DNA of 64,000 nucleotides from JADJXV01 sp046328995 (GTDB lineage Bacteria > Bacteroidota > Ignavibacteria > Kapaibacteriales > UBA961), in NCBI GenBank assembly GCA_046328995.1, contig JAXLVN010000006.1:62001-126000 (forward strand), in the 5' to 3' direction. Under the pieces are notes generated by a model. That model was not told the origin of the DNA and did not search any database. It was given only the letters and a program-made list of their open reading frames with translations. Within the stretch, counting starts at the first letter, position 1, and each line of letters starts with the position of its first letter. The translations under genes and the position numbers were made by a program. This document shows positions 24,904 to 33,841 of this stretch, in pieces.

Positions 24904-27639
24904 ATGAAACATTTTCTAACCGCATGTGCCATTCTTTTGCTCCTTGGCGCGCGTGCCGGCGCGCAATCTCCAATAGCTCTCGACGGCACAAGTACCAAGC
25001 CGTCGAATGCCGGTACGGAGTTTTATTTTTCGTTTCCGCCGTGCATAGAGCCGGAGTCAACCGGTATCAATACTCGCTGCTGTGTGTATGTGACTTCGAG
25101 CGTTGCTCAGTCAATTACAATTGAAGTACCGGGTTCAAACTGGCAAGCAACAAAGTCAGTTCTCCCGAATGTGACCGTTGAGTTTAACATACCCCCTACT
25201 GTAGCTCAGGCATACTTTATGAGAGGTACGGTAGCCGCACCTATCGAAAAGGTCTATCAGAGAGCAGCTGTTCACCTCAAAGCACAATCTCCTGTCGTCG
25301 TGAATGCTGCCACTCGATACGGTGCAGACAGCGACGGATTTCTCGTTTTGCCGGTCAGCTCGTTGGGGCTTGAGTATGTTGTTTCTTCATGGCCTCAGAT
25401 TGTAAGTAGCAATTCCTACAATGCAGTCAGCGAGACTACTATTTCTGCTGTGTATGATGAAACCGTCGTACAATTTGAAATGGGTGGGAATTCTGCTTCG
25501 GCAACGTCCGGTGGATTGAAATCGGGACAGATGGCTACTTTTACGATGAACAAAGGCGATGTCCTCTGCTTTGCAAGTAATGGTGAGAATCAGGATATCT
25601 CCGGAAGCTACATCAAATCTACAAAACCGGTGGCAGTAGTATCCGGAAATCAATGCGCGAATGTTCCGGTTGGCATACCAAATTGTGATTATATCTCCGA
25701 AATGGAACTTCCAATCAGCACTTGGGGCAGGGAATATCATGTGACGCCGATCTATGGTCGAAAGAAGAATTCGATGATCCGTATCTTTGCTAAAGAGAAG
25801 AACACCACCGTCTATCGTGACGGACAATCATGGCTCGTTATCCCCCGTTCATCCAGGAAAATTGACAATGGCTATATTGAGCGGAGATTGGATGACGGTG
25901 CTTCACGATGTGCGGTAATTTCAGCGGACAAGCCGATTTATGTAGTGCAGTATAATACTAGTCAGTCAGATGATAATGTGTTCAGCGACCCCTTCCAAAT
26001 GGCGCTCACTCCCATTGAACAGTATCAGAATGAGATTATGTTTTCTACGCCCGGCACATATCCCGGCACGGACAATTTCAAGGTTCATTATATGAATCTG
26101 GTCTATCAACTCGGCCCCGGTGGTTCGGTGCCGGATGACTTGGAATTTGCTGTTGTTAATAATGGAAGATTTGAATGGAAAAAGCTGGCTGTTCGCTTTG
26201 GTTCTACTCCCGGCTGCGTTCTTCCCGTACCGGTCAATGGTGCAACCTACGCTACCAAACAACTCACGCTCCCCGGTGAAGGTGTATTTCGTATTCGATC
26301 GAAATCGCCTTTGGCAGGTTATCTTTACGGCACTGCTGATCATACTGCCTATGGTTTCCCGGCGAGTGTAGCACTCAAGAATCTTGAACAGAAGGATTCC
26401 ATTCACCCGCGGGTGACATTCACCAAGAATTGTGATGGTTCGGTAAAGGACGGAACTGTGAAAGATTATCCGGACGACAATGCAGTACGCGTGAATTTTG
26501 GGCTAATCTATATGGACATAAATCCTGATTCAAGCTATAATTACACCTTCGAATATGATAAATCCCACACGTTAGTTTCCGGCGACAGCCGTGAGACCGA
26601 CTGGACGCTGAATGTGATCGACGGACGGAAAAAAGCGAGAGCCCGCTTGTGGTTTATCGATAAAAATGGCAATGATACGACGATTCTTGTGGAATATGAG
26701 CCAAAAATAAGTGTTACTCCTTCAGACACGCTCGATTTTGGTTATCTCAAGAAAGGACAAACAGTTACCAAAACGTTCACCATTCGTAATCCAACAGGTG
26801 AAGCAGTGCCGATCATCCGATTCGAACTCCAATCGGATACGGCGGGTTTTGTAATGAAGCCGACTGCCCTGCCCTTTACAATTCCTGAAAATTCAATATG
26901 GGAAATTACCATTACCTTCACGGCAACGAAAAATGGAGTTTTCATTGACCGTATCGGTGTCGGCGATGATTGTCAATTCACCTACCGCCCGGTGCTCAAG
27001 GCAGAAGTTGTATCGCCGCAAATCTTGGTTTATGACTTGGATTTCGGCACGAAATTAATCAACGGCACGTATTCAGGAGACGTTATGATTGTCAATACAG
27101 GGAAAGTTAACGTCGAAATAATGAGTGATAACCATATCGATATTCTGAACGTTACCCCTGAATTTAAAGCAGTTAATTGGCCTTCCGTCTATCCTATTGT
27201 ACTGTTTCCCGGAAAAGACCATTCCTTTCGCATCGATTATACTCCAGTCTCACGAGGCACGACCAATGCACGAATTATTTTCTCGAGCGACGCCGAGGGC
27301 ACCGACAGTATTGCAGTGCTGCACGGATTTGGAGACACGACTTCCGTTGGTATTGACGACAGTCCGGTCATGGCCGCACCCTTCACGCTCGGCGTGAGCC
27401 CGAATCCACTCGGAGCAAGCGGCGGAGTAGTAGAATTCACCATGCAATCACATGGCTTCGCAGAACTTACCCTCATCTCCTCCACCGGCGAACGCATTGC
27501 AACGCTCGCACAATCAGCGTATGACAAGGGCAATTATCAAGTAAGAATCCCCGTAGAATTGCTCAGCTCGGGCAGCTATACTGTGCGGATGGTGGTGGGG
27601 AATTTTTCGCTGGAAAAGGCAGTCGTGATTGTGAAGTGA
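24904..27639 (+). CDS. secreted IgGFc-binding-like protein with T9SS sorting domain, copy 3
   Basis: A 911-residue paralog of the two preceding genes, with the same domain order and signal peptide (MKHFLTACAILLLLGA, ending GAQS). Its N-terminal part is the most divergent of the three (FSFPPCIEPESTGINTRCC replaces the conserved CYEEESAGYENS stretch), while the sorting domain is almost identical to copy 2 (SPNPLGASGGVVEF ... SGSYTVRMVVGNFS). This suggests the 3' end has been homogenised together with the following repeat. I chose ATG 24904 because it starts the signal peptide. An open frame from 24724 would read through the hairpin repeat. Ligand and role unknown; cell-surface binding or adhesion is an inference. 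Confidence 0.83.
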   Translation: MKHFLTACAILLLLGARAGAQSPIALDGTSTKPSNAGTEFYFSFPPCIEPESTGINTRCCVYVTSSVAQSITIEVPGSNWQATKSVLPNVTVEFNIPPTVAQAYFMRGTVAAPIEKVYQRAAVHLKAQSPVVVNAATRYGADSDGFLVLPVSSLGLEYVVSSWPQIVSSNSYNAVSETTISAVYDETVVQFEMGGNSASATSGGLKSGQMATFTMNKGDVLCFASNGENQDISGSYIKSTKPVAVVSGNQCANVPVGIPNCDYISEMELPISTWGREYHVTPIYGRKKNSMIRIFAKEKNTTVYRDGQSWLVIPRSSRKIDNGYIERRLDDGASRCAVISADKPIYVVQYNTSQSDDNVFSDPFQMALTPIEQYQNEIMFSTPGTYPGTDNFKVHYMNLVYQLGPGGSVPDDLEFAVVNNGRFEWKKLAVRFGSTPGCVLPVPVNGATYATKQLTLPGEGVFRIRSKSPLAGYLYGTADHTAYGFPASVALKNLEQKDSIHPRVTFTKNCDGSVKDGTVKDYPDDNAVRVNFGLIYMDINPDSSYNYTFEYDKSHTLVSGDSRETDWTLNVIDGRKKARARLWFIDKNGNDTTILVEYEPKISVTPSDTLDFGYLKKGQTVTKTFTIRNPTGEAVPIIRFELQSDTAGFVMKPTALPFTIPENSIWEITITFTATKNGVFIDRIGVGDDCQFTYRPVLKAEVVSPQILVYDLDFGTKLINGTYSGDVMIVNTGKVNVEIMSDNHIDILNVTPEFKAVNWPSVYPIVLFPGKDHSFRIDYTPVSRGTTNARIIFSSDAEGTDSIAVLHGFGDTTSVGIDDSPVMAAPFTLGVSPNPLGASGGVVEFTMQSHGFAELTLISSTGERIATLAQSAYDKGNYQVRIPVELLSSGSYTVRMVVGNFSLEKAVVIVK

Positions 27640-27749
27640 GAGTGGTTCGCTGATATTTTTTGTGAAGCACAAGATTTGGTTGTAGGGGCGAATCGCATTC
27701 GCCCCGGTCGTGCTCGGCTTTGGGCGAATGCAATTCGCCCCTACGAAGG
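27625..27749 (+). repeat. 125-bp duplicated segment with double hairpin, copy B
   Basis: It differs from 24673-24797 by three substitutions (stop codon TGA versus TAA, and two single bases). It lies at the same place relative to its gene, so gene end and repeat were duplicated as a unit. The core hairpins are at 27685-27741. Confidence 0.9.
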
Positions 27750-27768
27750 GAAGCATAATTATTACTAA

Positions 27769-27817
27769 GTTGGCAGGGAATTTTTCGCTCGAAAAAGCGG
27801 TAGTGATTGTGAAATAG
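27769..27817 (+). pseudogene. 3' stub of a fourth giant cargo gene
   Basis: The stretch reads in frame as LAGNFSLEKAVVIVK then TAG, matching the last 14 or so residues of giant genes 2 and 3 (NFSLEKAVVIVK). At DNA level it is nearly identical to 24643-24687. No start or other domain remains. It follows copy B of the hairpin repeat by about 20 bases. It is best read as what is left after a deletion removed a fourth tandem copy. Confidence 0.8.
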
Positions 27818-27836
27818 TAATCGTCAGTGCGGGCGT

Positions 27837-28949
27837 TTATTTCCTTGGATACACGCCTGCCTGCGCTGAAATATTGAGCAGCATGCCGACCGCGGCAGCT
27901 GAAAACAGCACCGACGTTCCGCCATAACTGATAAATGGCATCGGGAGTCCGGTCGTCGGGAGCACGCCGCAATTCACCCCTGCATTCACAAATGCATAGA
28001 TGGCAAGCGTGACCGTGATACCGATAGCAAGTAACCGCCCGAAATCATCCGGCGCATTTTTCGCAACATTAATACCGCGCCAGAGGATAATTCCAAAAAC
28101 CAAAAGAATAAAAAAAGCACCGACAAATCCGTATTCCTCGCCCACAACCGAAAATATAAAATCACCGTAACTCTCCGGCAGGAAGAAATCCCGCTGCAGA
28201 CTTTGTCCCGGTCCTACACCAAAAATACCGCCATTACCAAATGCTATAATCGCCTGCTGTAATTGATAATTAACAACTTCTGCCTCGGTACCTGACCCAT
28301 ACCCCGTAAATGCCAGAATCCGCTTAAGCCGGTAGGGTGCCGATACAGCATAGATGGAGGCCACAATGAGTCCGCCCAATGCAATACCACCCAACTTTTT
28401 AAGCGGTGCATTCCCTACAAACATGATCACCGATGCTATAAAAAACACCACCGACGCCGTCGAAAGATTCGGCTGTGCCGCTATCAGGCCGCAGGTAACA
28501 AGCGTCCACAGCAGCAGCGGCAGAAGCCCTGAGCGAAAGTCATCAAGATAGTCCTTTGCAGCTACGGTCATCGCTGATATGTGGAGCACAAGCGCATATT
28601 TGACAAATTCCGAGGGCTGAAAGTTGATAAATCCTATATGAATCCACCGCGCAGCACCCTTGACACGCGCGCCTGTGAGCAGCACATAGACAAGACACGC
28701 AAGTGCAAGAAGCAGGATCGGCTTAGTGAATTTTTCGAAAATATGATAATCAATCCGGGAAAACATCACGATTGCACCAAGCCCAAGTAATACTCTAATA
28801 GCATGATTCCAAAAGAGTTTTTCACTCGAACCAAATTTCACCGCCGCAAACGACGAACTCGCGCTATAGACAAATGCCACGCTAAAAAGCATGAGCCCTA
28901 CGACCGAGAGCAGTATGTACCAATCGATGTGTCCGGATGTTTTTGCCAT
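27837..28949 (-). CDS. ftsW: FtsW, lipid II polymerase of the division septum (SEDS family)
   Basis: A 370-residue SEDS protein with about ten membrane helices. Family hallmarks include ARWIHIGFINFQPSEFVK, VVNYQLQQAIIAFGNGGIFGVG and the C-terminal LPTTGLPMPFISYGGTSVLF. SEDS proteins polymerise peptidoglycan with a class B PBP. FtsW is favoured over RodA by PTTGLPMPFISYGGTS and by the short N-terminus, but no division gene neighbours it, so RodA remains possible. It is convergent with the giant cargo genes, and its stop lies 19 bases from the stub. Confidence 0.88.
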   Translation of the reverse strand: MAKTSGHIDWYILLSVVGLMLFSVAFVYSASSSFAAVKFGSSEKLFWNHAIRVLLGLGAIVMFSRIDYHIFEKFTKPILLLALACLVYVLLTGARVKGAARWIHIGFINFQPSEFVKYALVLHISAMTVAAKDYLDDFRSGLLPLLLWTLVTCGLIAAQPNLSTASVVFFIASVIMFVGNAPLKKLGGIALGGLIVASIYAVSAPYRLKRILAFTGYGSGTEAEVVNYQLQQAIIAFGNGGIFGVGPGQSLQRDFFLPESYGDFIFSVVGEEYGFVGAFFILLVFGIILWRGINVAKNAPDDFGRLLAIGITVTLAIYAFVNAGVNCGVLPTTGLPMPFISYGGTSVLFSAAAVGMLLNISAQAGVYPRK

Positions 28950-29130
28950 AGCATTTTCAAGGGGAATGAAGGAGAATTTTTCCGCAAAACTACGTGTTTT
29001 TCGGCGAGCAGGAGATAGGTGAGGGTGAATTTTCTTGGCAGGAAGGTAATTTGTTGTTTAAGAAAATATATTTGTGTAATATTGCTATGTATTCATGTTT
29101 TCATGCTATTATCCATTATTTATCAATACA

Positions 29131-30132
29131 ATGCGCATTCCGCTCCTACCTTCGACAACCGTTCTGCTTGCTTCACTCTTGTGCCTGATGATGTCAGCAC
29201 CATTCGTAAGCGTTGGACAGACGCAGAATCTTCCTCTCGGCAATCTGCACTATGAATTACCCAATGATCATTGGGCATTAGGGGATACGTTCAGCAGCAA
29301 TGGCAGTACACTCTATATTTACAAGCGCGAGCCGATCAAAGACAAGGCCGGCAGGAGCGTTATTCCGAATATTTCGGTGATTATTGAGACCGTGCCTGAC
29401 TCGACTGACCTCGTGATGTACTCTGTTTCCAAGCGCACGATTATGCCCTTTAAAGTCAAAAAAGTACTCACACGTTCGGATAAAGATGCGGCGTTTACCT
29501 TTCCACATGCCGTGGGTTACAAGGGACTCTATACCGACCAAGGTGGCGTGTCACATACCATCTATGCTCTTCATGCGCTGAATCAGACCAAGGGAATACA
29601 GGTCGTCTGCGATGTGACGACAGAGCTGTTTGCAACCTGTGATCAGGAATTTCTCACTCTCCTCCGCTCGATCGAACGCTCCACCGATACCGCTGAAACA
29701 CTTACGTGGCCGGTCTTTCAATTTACAGAACGGAACTACGGCATCTACCGTTCTCAAAACAAACAAACAGCTCCCAATCCTTCCTCGCCAAGCGGCACGG
29801 CTTCCATCATTGAAGAGGCAGCGCTGCTTTCCCAAACCGATACCATTCCGTGCAAAATAGGCACAGAATTCGGGGTAGAATATATCCTTCAAAGCAAACG
29901 CAACCATCTTATTCACCTTGATATAGAATGGATATTCCCAACTGAAATTTTCGATCCTACGCAGAATAAAGAATTCAAGTCCATCAAGTACCCGATTGAT
30001 TTGCCAATGAATTTTATCAACAATGCGAACTACTCGCTCGAAAGCGAACACGAATTAGTCAAAGGCATATGGCAACTCAATATTTATCAAGGGAATACCA
30101 TTCTGTACACCAGACAATATTTGCTGAAGTAA
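29131..30132 (+). CDS. secreted protein of unknown function
   Basis: A 333-residue protein that I do not recognise. A clear signal peptide (residues 1-about 31, LLASLLCLMMSAPFVSVGQ) is followed by a mixed alpha/beta chain with two blocks, about 32-190 and 215-333, joined by a Ser/Pro/Asn-rich linker (NKQTAPNPSSPSG). No membrane segment, lipobox or sorting domain is present, so it is probably periplasmic. A TATATTTG -7-like box lies at 29067-29074 without a convincing TTG. It is a single gene ending in a bidirectional terminator shared with ahcY. Confidence 0.6.
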   Translation: MRIPLLPSTTVLLASLLCLMMSAPFVSVGQTQNLPLGNLHYELPNDHWALGDTFSSNGSTLYIYKREPIKDKAGRSVIPNISVIIETVPDSTDLVMYSVSKRTIMPFKVKKVLTRSDKDAAFTFPHAVGYKGLYTDQGGVSHTIYALHALNQTKGIQVVCDVTTELFATCDQEFLTLLRSIERSTDTAETLTWPVFQFTERNYGIYRSQNKQTAPNPSSPSGTASIIEEAALLSQTDTIPCKIGTEFGVEYILQSKRNHLIHLDIEWIFPTEIFDPTQNKEFKSIKYPIDLPMNFINNANYSLESEHELVKGIWQLNIYQGNTILYTRQYLLK

Positions 30133-30166
30133 ATAATTTCCATGTACTCTCTGACGGCGTATCACA

Positions 30167-30209
30167 AAAAAAGCCCTGCAAGAAGTTATCCTTGCAGGGC
30201 TTTTTGATT
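30167..30209. terminator. bidirectional terminator between the secreted gene and ahcY
   Basis: AAAAAGCCCTGCAAG pairs with CTTGCAGGGCTTTTT with a 7-base spacer. A-run on the left and T-run on the right allow use by both converging genes. Confidence 0.9.
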
Positions 30210-30225
30210 CTATTCTCACCGAGAA

Positions 30226-31617
30226 TTAATAGCGATAATACTCCGGTTTGTATGGTCCTTCGACCGTCACGCCGATATACTGCGCTTGTTCTTCGGTGAG
30301 TGTTTCGAGCTGCACACCGATTTTCGCAAGGTGCAAGCGCGCTACTTTTTCATCCAAATGTTTTGGCAATACATAGACATCATTACCATATTTTGCTGAA
30401 TTCTGCCAGAGTTCGAGCTGAGCTAATACTTGATTGGTAAAGGAATTAGACATCACGAATGATGGGTGTCCGGTCGCGCAGCCGAGGTTGACCAAGCGGC
30501 CTTCGGCAAGCACGATAATTTCTTTGCCGTCAATTGTATAGACATCAACCTGCGGCTTTATTTCATTCTTGGTATCGCCGTAGTTCGCATTGAGCCATGC
30601 CATGTCGATTTCATTGTCAAAGTGCCCGATATTGCAGATAATTGCTTTATCTTTCGCCGCTTTGAAATGTTCACCGCGGATGATATTGCAATTTCCGGTC
30701 GCTGTCACGATGATATCGCCTTCTGCAATGGCATTGTCCATCGTTCGCACTGCATACCCATCCATTGCGGCTTGAAGAGCACAGATAGGATCGATTTCCG
30801 TTACAATCACGCGTGCGCCGGCGCCGCGAAGCGAAGCAGCCGAACCTTTACCCACATCACCATACCCTGCGACAACGGCTACTTTACCGGCCATCATCAC
30901 GTCTGTAGCGCGGCGGATAGCATCGACAAGCGATTCTTTACAGCCGTATTTATTATCGAATTTCGACTTGGTCACCGAGTCGTTGACATTAATTGCCGGA
31001 AGTGGCAATGTGCCCGCTTTTACACGGTCATACAAGCGATGCACGCCTGTTGTGGTTTCCTCGGAGAGTCCGCGGATACCGGCGACAAGATGCGGATAGC
31101 GGTCGAGCACCATATTCGTCAAATCACCACCATCATCCAAGATCATATTAAGCGGTTCGCGATTTTCACCGAAGAATAAGGTCTGCTCGATACACCAGTC
31201 GAACTCCTGTTCATTCATTCCTTTCCACGCAAACACCGCACCACCATTTGCTGCAATTGCAGCGGCTGCATGGTCTTGCGTAGAGAAGATATTACAGGAT
31301 GACCATGTCACGTCTGCGCCAAGCTCTTGAAGAGTCTCGATGAGCACAGCTGTTTGAATTGTCATGTGAAGGCATCCGGCGATGCGCGCGCCTTTGAGCG
31401 GCTTGGATGCGCCGAACTCTTCGCGGAGTGCCATCAGGCCTGGCATTTCTGCTTCGGCGAGATGCATTTCTTTGCGTCCCCATGCCGCGAGCGACATATC
31501 ACGCACCGCATATTTGCCGGGTACATGATTGACATTTTGTGGCATAAAAGCGGCTTTACCATTCGTGTGAGCTACTCCGTTTGTATGGGTCGGAGCGGCT
31601 GTTGCAGTTGAATCCAT
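30226..31617 (-). CDS. ahcY: adenosylhomocysteinase
   Basis: A 463-residue enzyme that splits S-adenosylhomocysteine into adenosine and homocysteine, removing the product inhibitor of methyltransferases. The NAD-binding GYGDVGKGSAASLRG and the C-terminal KPEYYRY are diagnostic. GCLHMTIQTAVLIETL and SSCNIFSTQDHAAAA line the substrate site. The first about 35 residues (HTNGVAHTNGKA) are an extra low-complexity extension before the usual start. AAAGGA lies 6 bases before the ATG. It is 25 bases downstream of metK, a metabolic pair of the methyl cycle. Confidence 0.97.
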   Translation of the reverse strand: MDSTATAAPTHTNGVAHTNGKAAFMPQNVNHVPGKYAVRDMSLAAWGRKEMHLAEAEMPGLMALREEFGASKPLKGARIAGCLHMTIQTAVLIETLQELGADVTWSSCNIFSTQDHAAAAIAANGGAVFAWKGMNEQEFDWCIEQTLFFGENREPLNMILDDGGDLTNMVLDRYPHLVAGIRGLSEETTTGVHRLYDRVKAGTLPLPAINVNDSVTKSKFDNKYGCKESLVDAIRRATDVMMAGKVAVVAGYGDVGKGSAASLRGAGARVIVTEIDPICALQAAMDGYAVRTMDNAIAEGDIIVTATGNCNIIRGEHFKAAKDKAIICNIGHFDNEIDMAWLNANYGDTKNEIKPQVDVYTIDGKEIIVLAEGRLVNLGCATGHPSFVMSNSFTNQVLAQLELWQNSAKYGNDVYVLPKHLDEKVARLHLAKIGVQLETLTEEQAQYIGVTVEGPYKPEYYRY

Positions 31618-31642
31618 GTTTTTCCTTTGATTTATAAAAAAA

Positions 31643-32785
31643 TTATCCGCGTAATGTTTTGAAAGAATCGACGAGGTTCAATTCTTCCCATGGGAAATGT
31701 CCGCGACCGAAGTGTCCGTACGCTGCCGTTTCGCGGTAAATAGGACGGCGAAGATTCAGGCGATGAATAATGCCGGCCGGGGTCATGTCGATGTTTTTGA
31801 GGATATAATCGCTGATTACGTTTTCGGCGACATTACCTGTTCCGTGCGTATCTACCCGCAAAGAAACAGGTTGCGCCACGCCGATTGCATACGACACTTG
31901 GATCGTACATTCTTTTGCAAGGCCGGCTGCCACGATATTTTTTGCTAAATGACGAGCTGCATACGCTGCCGAACGGTCCACTTTCGTCGGGTCTTTACCC
32001 GAGAATGCACCGCCGCCGTGAGGCGCTTTGCCGCCGTACGTATCGACGATAATTTTACGTCCGGTGAGACCGGTATCGCCGTGCGGACCGCCGATTTCGA
32101 ATTTTCCGGTTGGATTGATGTGATATTTGGTATTGGCATCCAAAAATTCGGCAGGAATGACGGGTTTAATCACATGATTCATCACGTCATCGATGATTTG
32201 TTGCTGAGGAACTCCGCCGTCGTGTTGAGTCGATACGACGACTGTGTCCACGCGCACGACATCACCATTACCATCATATTCTACTGTTACTTGCGCTTTT
32301 GCGTCCGGACGCAGATACGGCATAAGGGCCGAGTGATTCTTGCGAATATCACTGAGCTTATAGACAAGATTATGGGAATAGACAATCGCTGCCGGCATGA
32401 GTTCGGCTGTTTCTGTGCAGGCATAGCCAAACATCATCCCCTGATCGCCCGCGCCGCCGGTATCGACACCCATTGCAATATCGGGTGACTGACGGTTGAT
32501 GACATTGACCACAGCGCATGAGTCGCAGTCGAAACGATATTCGGCTTTTGTATAGCCGATATCGCGGATAACGCCCCGAACGAGTGTCGGGAGGTCGATA
32601 TAGGTCGTGGTGGTAATTTCACCACCGACGACGATAAGTCCGGTAGTAGCAAAACATTCGCACGCCACGCGTCCGGTAGGATCTGCCGCGAGAACGGCAT
32701 CAAGTACTGCGTCGGACACTTGGTCGCATATTTTATCGGGATGCCCCTCGGAAACAGATTCCGATGTAAAGAGATAATTGCTCAT
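31643..32785 (-). CDS. metK: S-adenosylmethionine synthetase
   Basis: A 380-residue enzyme making SAM from methionine and ATP in the cytoplasm. GHPDKICDQVSDAVLDA near the N-terminus, GMMFGYACTETAELMP and GGGAFSGKDPTKVDRS are the three signature motifs. Length is typical. It starts the metK-ahcY pair. There is no room for a SAM riboswitch, as the upstream lipoprotein gene ends 47 bases before the ATG. Confidence 0.97.
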   Translation of the reverse strand: MSNYLFTSESVSEGHPDKICDQVSDAVLDAVLAADPTGRVACECFATTGLIVVGGEITTTTYIDLPTLVRGVIRDIGYTKAEYRFDCDSCAVVNVINRQSPDIAMGVDTGGAGDQGMMFGYACTETAELMPAAIVYSHNLVYKLSDIRKNHSALMPYLRPDAKAQVTVEYDGNGDVVRVDTVVVSTQHDGGVPQQQIIDDVMNHVIKPVIPAEFLDANTKYHINPTGKFEIGGPHGDTGLTGRKIIVDTYGGKAPHGGGAFSGKDPTKVDRSAAYAARHLAKNIVAAGLAKECTIQVSYAIGVAQPVSLRVDTHGTGNVAENVISDYILKNIDMTPAGIIHRLNLRRPIYRETAAYGHFGRGHFPWEELNLVDSFKTLRG

Positions 32786-32832
32786 TGAGTACGATTGAGA
32801 TTAGTATAAAAAAATAAAAATGTTGATTGATT

Positions 32833-33729
32833 TTAATCTATTAGACTTACAGTCAATTTATTGGATGTTGCTATTCTTTGTGGGTCTTTCTTATGTTTAA
32901 TTCCGTTGGGAATAAGCGAACTCGCCTGAAGAGTAATTTTTTTAGCACGGATATCAGTTTTACTACCCGGACGCTCGATATAGCTCACAATTTTTCCGGC
33001 TTTATCGCGAACGATACTATTCGGACTGGTATAGTCATACGTTGTCGTAAGTACATTCGCATCAGCCGTTAAGGTAATATCGTTGGTATAAGTTCTGTCA
33101 TCATCTTGAATTGCGAGCTTTACCTTTCGCTGCATTTCCGGCAGCGGTAAAGCACGTTCATAATTAATTGTAAACTTAATTTTCCATGTTTCTTTTGTTC
33201 CGTCACCATAGATATACGTTTGCTTACCATTCTCGATCGTATCTTTCAGCCATATATCATACACATCTTTCACTTCTTTGACTATTTCGTAGCGAATTTC
33301 CGGCTTTATTGCCCAAAAGGAAGTGTCAGGTTCGGCTATGGATTGGAATATCTGAGTTCCTAACATTGTCGATGTTTTCAATCGTCCTTGACCAACAAAT
33401 TGAAAATTAGAATATTCAGACGTATCAATTCCACTATAAGAAATTACGTACCCCGGCTTAAAGAACCGAAAGCCATACACACCCGGCGGCACATTTTTGA
33501 ACGTGTACGTGCCATCTTGAGTGGTACTGACTGTTTGAATTACCTTTCCTTCTACGAGTAACTCTGCAGTAATACCTGATTTATCAGCGAGTTGTACCAT
33601 GTATTCGTTATAGAGTTCGCTTGCCCCGTATATTTCTCCTGTCATCGTCGTAGGTGTAGTAGTATTATCCCCGCAAGCCCCAAGCAGCGCAGCAAGCACG
33701 AAAACCGACAGTGTCAAAAAATGTCTCAT
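32833..33729 (-). CDS. lipoprotein with carboxypeptidase-regulatory-like domain, copy 1
   Basis: A 298-residue predicted outer-membrane lipoprotein. The signal ends in the lipobox LLGAC (Cys 19), followed by a Thr-rich spacer. A small Ig-like/CarboxypepD_reg-like domain (about 28-90) shows DGTYTFKNVPPGVYGFRFFKPGY, the pattern of cell-surface pre-albumin-like domains. The rest is beta-rich and unrecognised. GGAG precedes the ATG at 33729. The gene is paralogous to its upstream neighbour, with an identical 125-bp segment over the start. Confidence 0.7.
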   Translation of the reverse strand: MRHFLTLSVFVLAALLGACGDNTTTPTTMTGEIYGASELYNEYMVQLADKSGITAELLVEGKVIQTVSTTQDGTYTFKNVPPGVYGFRFFKPGYVISYSGIDTSEYSNFQFVGQGRLKTSTMLGTQIFQSIAEPDTSFWAIKPEIRYEIVKEVKDVYDIWLKDTIENGKQTYIYGDGTKETWKIKFTINYERALPLPEMQRKVKLAIQDDDRTYTNDITLTADANVLTTTYDYTSPNSIVRDKAGKIVSYIERPGSKTDIRAKKITLQASSLIPNGIKHKKDPQRIATSNKLTVSLID

Positions 33730-33771
33730 AGCAAAGCTCCGAAAAGTGAATGATGATTGGAAATTGTATTT
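33647..33771 (-). repeat. 125-bp identical direct repeat over lipoprotein starts, copy 1
   Basis: Identical to 34668-34792, offset 1021 bases. It covers the signal peptide, lipobox, ribosome site and about 40 bases upstream of each paralog, while the downstream coding DNA is much more divergent. Confidence 0.95.
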
Positions 33772-33841
33772 CAAATATTGTGATAACTACTATGTTGGGA
33801 ATGCTTTACCTGTCAATTTTCCAATTCAACCTTTGCGTTTT

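Noticed and set aside
24607..24912. Minus-strand open frames across the double-hairpin repeat (also near 27514-27972)
   Set aside because: They arise from the repeat and from the opposite strand of the sorting domain, and are similar only because the DNA is duplicated.
29035..29074. Promoter for the secreted gene at 29131
   Set aside because: TATATTTG is a good -7 box, but the only TTG nearby is 29 or 13 bases away, outside the 19-21 range.
32786..32832. SAM riboswitch before metK
   Set aside because: Only 47 bases separate metK from the next gene, too few for a known SAM riboswitch.
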